Source: Icerya purchasi
Lineage: Eukaryota > Arthropoda > Insecta > Hemiptera > Monophlebidae
Direction of reading: 5' to 3'
NCBI GenBank assembly: GCA_039619475.1
Contig: CM077116.1
Location: 6,572,001 to 6,636,000, forward strand
DNA length: 64,000 bases
Shown here: positions 57,475-64,000 of the stretch, piece after piece
Position numbering within the stretch: position 1 is the first letter of the stretch
How the letters are laid out: every line of letters starts with the position of its first letter
The notes under the pieces: model-generated
Database searches by the model: none
What the model was told of the DNA's origin: nothing
The model's input: only the letters and a program-made list of their open reading frames with translations
Position numbers and translations under genes: made by a program

Positions 57475-59799
57475 GTAATTAGAAATTATTCATCAGAGCT
57501 GAACTTTTATTCTGCAGCACATGACAGCATGCGGTTATTTTGAATTATTAGTGATATTTCCTTAATTGTTATTTTTCATAATTAAGAATGCCGCGAATAA
57601 TGCGTTATAGAATAAGATTAGAAATTTTTCTTTTTTTAAATTTCACTTTTATTTTTTAATGTGTTTAAGGTAATTTTTAACGCAATTGAAATTCTTTCTT
57701 AAATTCGCTTTCTAATTTGTCACTTTATATGCAAAAAAAAAGAACTTTAAAAAAACCGACAATTTAAAACCAAATACTAAATACAAAAAGATTACATATT
57801 AAAAAGGGATAAACATCTAATCAAATATGGGGAACTCTTTATAACCGTTATTTTATTGTCCTTTTGCGGTCTTCTTCCGCAATTAATTACAGAAAAAATA
57901 GTTCGTATTCCTTTTCTTGCTTTTTTTCTCGCGCGAAGTTCACACATTTTTTGTTTGTTTTTGTTTTGTTTTGGTTTTTTGGGGGTTTTTTATGGCGGAG
58001 GGGGGGGGTGTCAACCACGAACATTAATTGATCGGAAATAAAATTTTTGCATATTCCTAATTTACGAGTCATCCCGTACGAACGAATCATGCCAAAGCAC
58101 GGCAGCTAACTGACATTTCCGCTTGATTCATTCTTTTTCTTCTATCTGTTTTTTTTCAAATCGCGCGTATTCCGTTATCTTCTAGCTCCGTCTGACACGC
58201 TGACACGAAACACACGTAGAGTTGTTTGTAATTTACTCCATGCAATAAGCGATCGAGGTTGATAGCGAATAGCAAAAGTTCAGCTGCTGTCTTTAATTTT
58301 ACGCGCTAGTATTGAATATTACTACCGTTTCCGTTGTACTTCTTTTAACCTACTCCGGTTTCGCCCAAGTTTTCTCAGTACGCTCACATACATACGAAAT
58401 AGTTACACACTGACTGCTTACGGTGTCCTAGTGTAGGCTGGCGAATACTTCACTGCAACTTATTTGCATTTTTGCCAAAACACGTCGTTTGGAAATTTGA
58501 AGTCACTTGAAATTCGCGAGGTAAACATTACCATCGTTTCGTGCGGACATACGGTTTTAACAGTGCCGTCGCTTATGTCGAAAAGTTCCAGTGCAGCCAG
58601 TTGTAAATGATGAGGCGTGCCTAGTTCAGATTCTAAAGCTTCGCAACGGCCGTAGAATTTTAAGTTGGAATCAATTTATCACGACACTTGAAGGAGAAAT
58701 TCGTAAAAATATGTAAATTTCATCTTTCGACCGTATCTTATCTGTTTTCAGTTTAAGTTTTGCGCTGACGGCGGAATAATAAAAAAGTACAGAACCAAAC
58801 AAAAAGAACATACGTTATCGCAACTAAGCGATGTGTTCCGAACCGGATTGTTAATATTCGTTTGAAGCAGTGAGCGTATAAAATGTTACGATCTTCAGCT
58901 TGTATTAGAAAGTTATTTAATAACTAAAAAAACACCTGTTTGTTAGGAAAATTGTCGTAACTGAGTAAACTTTTAGATTTAGATCAGGATTTTTTTTTGT
59001 TTTTAACGTTGCTTCTTGGTGAATTAGAGTGTAAGAAATTTCGAGTTACCTTATTGTTATTTTTAAAAAAAAAATTACCTAAAGAGGATTTATCCGCTTC
59101 TCCGATTGTAGCATAGTGAGTGGACTCAGTGAGGCTGGACAAATTGTTTCGGATGCGAGACCAAATTTACGGAGAGAAAATGTCGATAAGTTTCTATTTT
59201 ATAGTCCATGTTACGAAGGATCATTTTTCATAATCAGACGATATTTTCTTATTAATTATTAATTTTTTGTTTTTCCGATTTCCACTATTGCCTGTATAGA
59301 TTTTTCATCGGCAAGCAGTGTAAGAAGTACATTTTTTCCCCCTAATAAAAATCGGAACTTTTACCGATTTCAAAGAGTAGTTCGCGTGGCATATGTTTCG
59401 TATTTCTTTTTTTATGTTTGTTCGCGCATTATGCCTATGTCAACCGATTTTGAAGATTCCTTGTTCATTAGAAGGTGCACGGTGGTGGTACCATATATAC
59501 CTGAATACACGGTTGCGTGTCGGTGAACGCAGATGTAAAGTAGTCATTAGAAAAAATCGTGAAAAGAGAGGACTCTCTTCAGAGAAAGAAGGTTTTAGTA
59601 ATGTAACCAGCGCGATTTGCGCTTAAAATGTTAACTGTGAGAAGCAAAAAAAAAAAAATAGTGTTCACGTAAGTAATAGCCGCAATAACATAGTTGGGCA
59701 AACCAAAACGTATTTCAAACATACGCATAAAAGATCATTTTATAGGAAAAATATAGCCGAGCTAAGAACTTTATATTCAGGCTCTCGGGACGCCGAAAG

Positions 59800-59945
59800 C
59801 TTGAAAGTTTTGAAATTTTTTTTTTCCCGGACATATGATATATCGTTGAAAAGATGGATATTTGTCGGGAACGAAACCGTATTTCATTTCTTTAACGAAA
59901 CTTTCGAAGTTGGCGAAAAGTTCAAAATAGCGCAAAATATGACGT
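59800..59945 (+). repeat. Dispersed decayed repeat, copy 1
   Basis: TTTTTTCCCGGACATATGAT, GAACGAAACCGTATTTCATT and GGCGAAAAGTTCAAAATA occur in the same order and spacing as at 62645-62775. Identity by eye is about 70-75%. Not identified. Confidence 0.55.
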
Positions 59946-60496
59946 GTCCCTCTTGCGACGCGAAAAATCAGATTTCTTTGTATTGATTTTAGTATTATTT
60001 AAAGGTAAATTATAGAGATATCTTTAACTTGACATGCAATATAATCCTATCGTATTTGACTGATTTTTTTTTTTTTTTTTTTTTTTTTGAAATTATTTCA
60101 TTAAATTTCATTTCTATTTTACTATTTAAAAATAATTACTACCGCGTTTATTAAAGTAATCTGGAAAAAAAGTTCCGTAAAATCGGGTTAATAAAATCAA
60201 AAGAAAAATTTCACTACGGATTATAAAATAGGATGAGTTTTTTAACACATAAAAGAAAGAAGAGCTATCGAATGAAGAACAGTTGCATTAATCCGAACAG
60301 CAGAATAATTAGAAACAAGATTAGAATTACATTATAAGCAAATTAAACAAGTCGTAAAAACAGAAATAACCAAAGGAAAAAAAAAATATTCGACTAAGGT
60401 ATTTTATGAAATTATTTTTTTTTTATTTTTTTTTTTTAAATTTTAATTAAATTATATTACAATCGTCAGATAATCTTAAATAAGTAATAAGGATAA

Positions 60497-60850
60497 GTGT
60501 TTTTTTTTTTTGTTTTTTTTTAAACAAATTACTCGTTGACGTATCCCACTGATACGCTCTATCAAATTATTTAAGTTCCACAATCATGAAATTAATAAAT
60601 CGTGGTGGCTTTAAACACTTATAAGTCTACGTTTTAGTAGTGCAGTATTCAGCAACTGCTGCGCTTCTGTATTTCCATGGACCTGCAGATGCTGTTCATG
60701 TGTAAGTGCAGATTCATTTATTGGCGTTGTCCATTTTCTTCAGCTGCAAGTCCCGATGTAAATCACCGTTTCGCTGAAATCATCTTGTTCCAGTAATCAG
60801 CCGTACGATTTTATTCTGCGATTTTTGGATGATGACACGGTTGGATAGTG
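60497..60850 (-). pseudogene. Jockey LINE 3' end fragment
   Basis: On the minus strand: QNRIVRLITGTR, then RNGDLHRDLQLKKMD, HGNTEAQQLLNTALLKRRLI, and a short 3' UTR ending in an A-rich tail (plus-strand T runs at 60501-60522). The order Q-x-x-I-x-R-x-I-T-G...H-R-D-L...H-x-N-x-x-A is the signature of the Jockey ORF2 C-terminus. There are several stops. Confidence 0.75.
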
Positions 60851-63800
60851 CAGAACATCTTTTTACGAGGATAAACAAAAAAATAAAATGATTTTTTAAT
60901 CCTTTAATGAAAGTAATAATCTTTTATAAAATTAATATTAGAAATAATTACTCATTGAAATTTTTAATATTGATCTTGAACGTTACCTTTTATTACTTCC
61001 CATGTTTTATTAGAAATATATATATTAGTTTCTTTCATCATTTATTCGATTTCCCCCCTTTTTTCAGGCGTATATTTTTGTTTAACCTGTTTTTTCATAT
61101 ATTTTAACATTAAGCTTTTTTGTTTTTGGTAACTTTTTTCCTTTGTTTTAATGGAACAGATTACTTATCGCTTTTTTCCATTATTTGAAATAGACGAACT
61201 CTTAACCACATCGGTTTCTTTGTTCTCTATCATTTTAGTATCTGTTGGAATTTCTACCTCTTTCGTTTATTTGTAGCGTTTTTCTTTTTCCGAATTGGTT
61301 TTTAATATTTCTAAATACTGAATACAAAAAAATTACACAGTAGAAACCGGGTAAACATTTAACTGGTCAAAATCTCGACCGCGCTCGAATTGCGCACCGT
61401 TGTTTACCCGGGTCGACGGTTAGAAAAAGGTCCTAGTAATCTCCACACTGGAATTGCGCACCGGAAGTTTGCAGGTATAAAATATAAAAAAACGAACGAA
61501 AACGGCACTGGGACCATGATATTTGTTGGACACAGAGGTTCCGAAACTTCATATTTAGTGTTCGATAGATTTTAAAATTTTTACGTATCGTATTTTTAAA
61601 ATGAATTTTTAATCTGCCAACGAAAAATACTACATATATCTATTTATGTATTAAAAATATTTCCAGTATAACAACGGTTTATTAAAAAATATTTGAGAAT
61701 ACGCCTGGTTAATTTTAAAAATATATACTAATTGTTTAAACTTCCAGTTTCGTTTTTCGTTTACGAAACAAATATTATATACTTTTGATAAATAACTTGA
61801 TACATTCATATTCTCATTTATTATTTAATCATTAAAAATTGATTCTGGCTTTTGCAATTTGCCAGTTAGCTCAACTTTACATTTATGATCTTTTATCTTT
61901 CTAGTTTCAAAAGAATTATATTTCCAATCAAACGTGTAACCTCTTGACACAGCGACAGCTAAAATTTTTCTTTATTTACAAGAGTTACTATTTTTAATAA
62001 AATATTTTGCTTTCATATATACCATTAATGTTAATTCCGTGTTACCATTAATGCTAAGCAATTATCAACGTTGACCGTTTTATGAATATTTCTGGAACAA
62101 CGGTTGGAATTCTACAAAGCCGCTGTAAAATAACAATATTCTGTGACATCTTTTTATTTTCTATGATTAGAAATAGAGCAGTAATTTAAACAGTCGAATT
62201 ATTGTTATGTACCATTGCAAGCCGGATGATTTTTGATGCTTTTTTTTTAAGAAAAAATAATGACGGTTACACGTTTAAATGTAAAGTTATCTCTCTCAGA
62301 AAATGCATAACGTTCAAACGGCTCTTTTAACCGTTGAGCGCTAAAAATCGCGCAAAAAGTTAACAATACGTAATATGACGAATTTAAAATTATCTAAAAA
62401 TCATTTCAAAATTTGTAACTCGCCAACTGATATTAATATTCCTGAAATTTAAAATATGCGAAAAATAACAAACTTTGTATCGCATAAAATAAACATTTCC
62501 AATAACCATTTATTTAAACCCCATTTGGGTCTAAAAACAGCAAACAGATGTAGTTTTCGTAAATATATAAATAGGAATACTTTGGGAAAAAAATGTAGCG
62601 ATATTTCAGCTTCAAATTTGAATTACCAGAGGGTGCTGGAAACTTAAAAGTAAAAAAAGATTTTTTTCCCGAACATGTTGTGTATTGATGGAAAACACTA
62701 TATGGAAGTTGAAACCATATTTCAGTTTCTCAAAAAATAACTTTCAGAATTTGCGGCGAGTTTAAAATAACTTCGAAAAAAAAAAAAAAAAAAGATTTCC
62801 TTAACGGCAAAGTAAAAAATTGTGTAAATAATGTACAATCATTACGTCAATAAATGAACAGAAAAATAAAATGAACCCATCGGATTTTTTTTTAATATAT
62901 AATAAATTAAAATGTGAATTAAATTTAATATAGTAAATACAAATTTATAAATAAATATGGACATTATCCTAAAATTTAAAATAAAACTGTAAACAGACTA
63001 TTACGGCGTAGGGAATCTATACAATTTCTTTATGGGAGCAACATTTTGCAAAATGCAACCTGTCTATTTCCCCAGTTTGCAATTGGGCTAATTTCTTGGT
63101 TATAAATTCTTGTTTGTATTTCATACTTTTATGTTTTGTTGGAATTATCCCTTGCCGAAATTTTAATATACGTGTAAGTTTGTACTAGTTGTAAATTTTC
63201 ATGCGTTGTCATTTAAAATTTAAGCAAAATACTGTTATATTGTCGGATGGGTACATTAAACGTCAAAATTACGATTTTTTGACAAATTTGCTTTGAATTC
63301 AAATGATACAATTTATAACTCAGATTGAATACTGATTGTGATGGGTAAGATAATCAGAACTGAAATTTTCCCGAAACTTGGTTCCTTCAAACTCCGAATA
63401 ACTTTATATTATCTTAATTTGTCGGACTCGAAATTTTTACATGGTCACATTTGTATTTTATGTAAATTAACGAAAGTATTTTGTATTGATGTGAAACACA
63501 AGCTTCATGAAACATAATATGCCGTGCGCTGAAAATTCTACTGATTCAATTAGAAATTATTGTAATTTACATGATTTTATATAATGTTCGTGCAAAAAAA
63601 GAATTCTATCTTATGCAACATTTCTTTAAATATGTGTATGTTCCTAGATTGTTAAAAATATTTAGAATAAGAACCGTACTGCTAATGGGATGATAGTCTA
63701 TTTTTCGCAATCCTTTAAGGAGGTTTTTTTAAGCAACTGAAATGTGGTTCCGTTATTCCAAATAGCAAACGTTCCCCATCGAGATATGACAACACATTTT

Positions 63801-64000
63801 GGAAGTCACTGAAAGAACGACACTTTTACTCATTTTATTCCTTCGCCGATTTTATAAAATCCGGAGTATGTTTTTTTTAAAGGCAGTGCGAAATTCGAGT
63901 TTTCAGCGGGCGGGCTATTTCGGGTCTGGTGCGCAATTCGAGTGTTCCCAAAATCTCACCCTCGGTCGAATTCGGTTCTTTTTGGATTCTAACAATATAT
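60851..64000. other. Intergenic, dispersed repeats only
   Basis: AT-rich. Contains further copies of the decayed repeat (about 61495-61560, 62645-62775, 63480-63525), a copy of the 57.8-kb repeat at 61311-61364, and inverted CTCGAATTGCGCACC blocks near 61384 and 63932. No recognised gene. Confidence 0.5.
62645..62775 (+). repeat. Dispersed decayed repeat, copy 2
   Basis: TTTTTTTCCCGAACATGTTG, GTTGAAACCATATTTCAGTT and GGCGAGTTTAAAATAAC parallel the copy at 59800-59945. A shorter third piece lies near 63480-63525 (TTGTATTGATG then GAAACACAAGC). Confidence 0.55.

Larger units (their letters stand above)
55871..60496. other. Intergenic, repeats only
   Basis: AT-rich. T runs at 55922-55944 and about 60064-60088, a small palindrome at 57357-57474, and one copy each of two dispersed repeats (57774-57822 and 59800-59945). 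The frames at 56228-56428 and 59393-59626 are unassigned. Confidence 0.5.

Overview
The window looks like nuclear DNA from an arthropod, most likely an insect. It is strongly AT-rich, full of poly(A)/poly(T) runs and simple repeats, and has no operon-like gene packing. Every protein-coding signal I can name comes from decayed transposable elements typical of insect genomes: Jockey-type and RNase H-bearing non-LTR retrotransposons, mariner (Mos1-like), piggyBac, hAT with a TTF-type zinc finger, and a probable FLYWCH/MULE element. I found no convincing host gene, rRNA, tRNA or CRISPR array. One short stretch near 35.3 kb and one near 22.4 kb could be exons but are unproven. The organism call is an inference from element content, not from a host marker gene.

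Layout. 0-10 kb: mostly non-coding AT-rich DNA, with a Jockey reverse-transcriptase fragment (minus, 0.75-1.0 kb), a poly(A)-tailed LINE 3' end (plus, 4.4 kb), and a decayed tandem repeat at 7.1-7.6 kb that a 102-bp palindrome has split. 10-14 kb: a nested graveyard, with a FLYWCH/MULE remnant (minus), a LINE 3' end (plus) and an endonuclease-RT LINE (minus) that contains a GC-richer insert. Two degenerate TTCGGGAA arrays in opposite orientation flank the whole block. 15.4-16.65 kb: an end-to-end mariner with inverted repeats and a TA target site. 16.7-27 kb: mostly unassigned AT-rich DNA with two copies of a small stem-loop repeat and a GATA microsatellite.

27.2-31.7 kb: an RNase H-bearing LINE (plus) and an indel-free inverted duplication of 1,443 bp of it, separated by 926 bp. 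Both arms carry the same ~54-bp insertion. 33.74-34.44 kb: an internally deleted hAT element with terminal inverted repeats and a 7/8-matching 8-bp target duplication. 36.96-38.87 kb: a piggyBac element flanked by TTAA, lacking its catalytic core and carrying three copies of a 16-bp palindromic motif. 39.0-41.55 kb: a Jockey element (plus) split by a 450-bp poly(A)-ended insertion.

45.9-53.4 kb: another LINE 3' end (plus), then a nearly full-length, frameshifted Jockey element (minus, gag plus endonuclease plus RT), itself interrupted by a plus-strand LINE 3' end. 55-64 kb: two more non-LTR 3' fragments, a small palindrome, and a decayed dispersed repeat in four partial copies.

None of these elements appears able to mobilise itself: each has stops, frameshifts or deletions. 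Their value lies in nesting order, intact ends and small unexplained repeats. The best candidates for something undescribed are the small stem-loop/short-tandem-tail repeat, the palindromic motif of the piggyBac element, and the large LINE inverted repeat, which could give a long hairpin RNA if transcribed.
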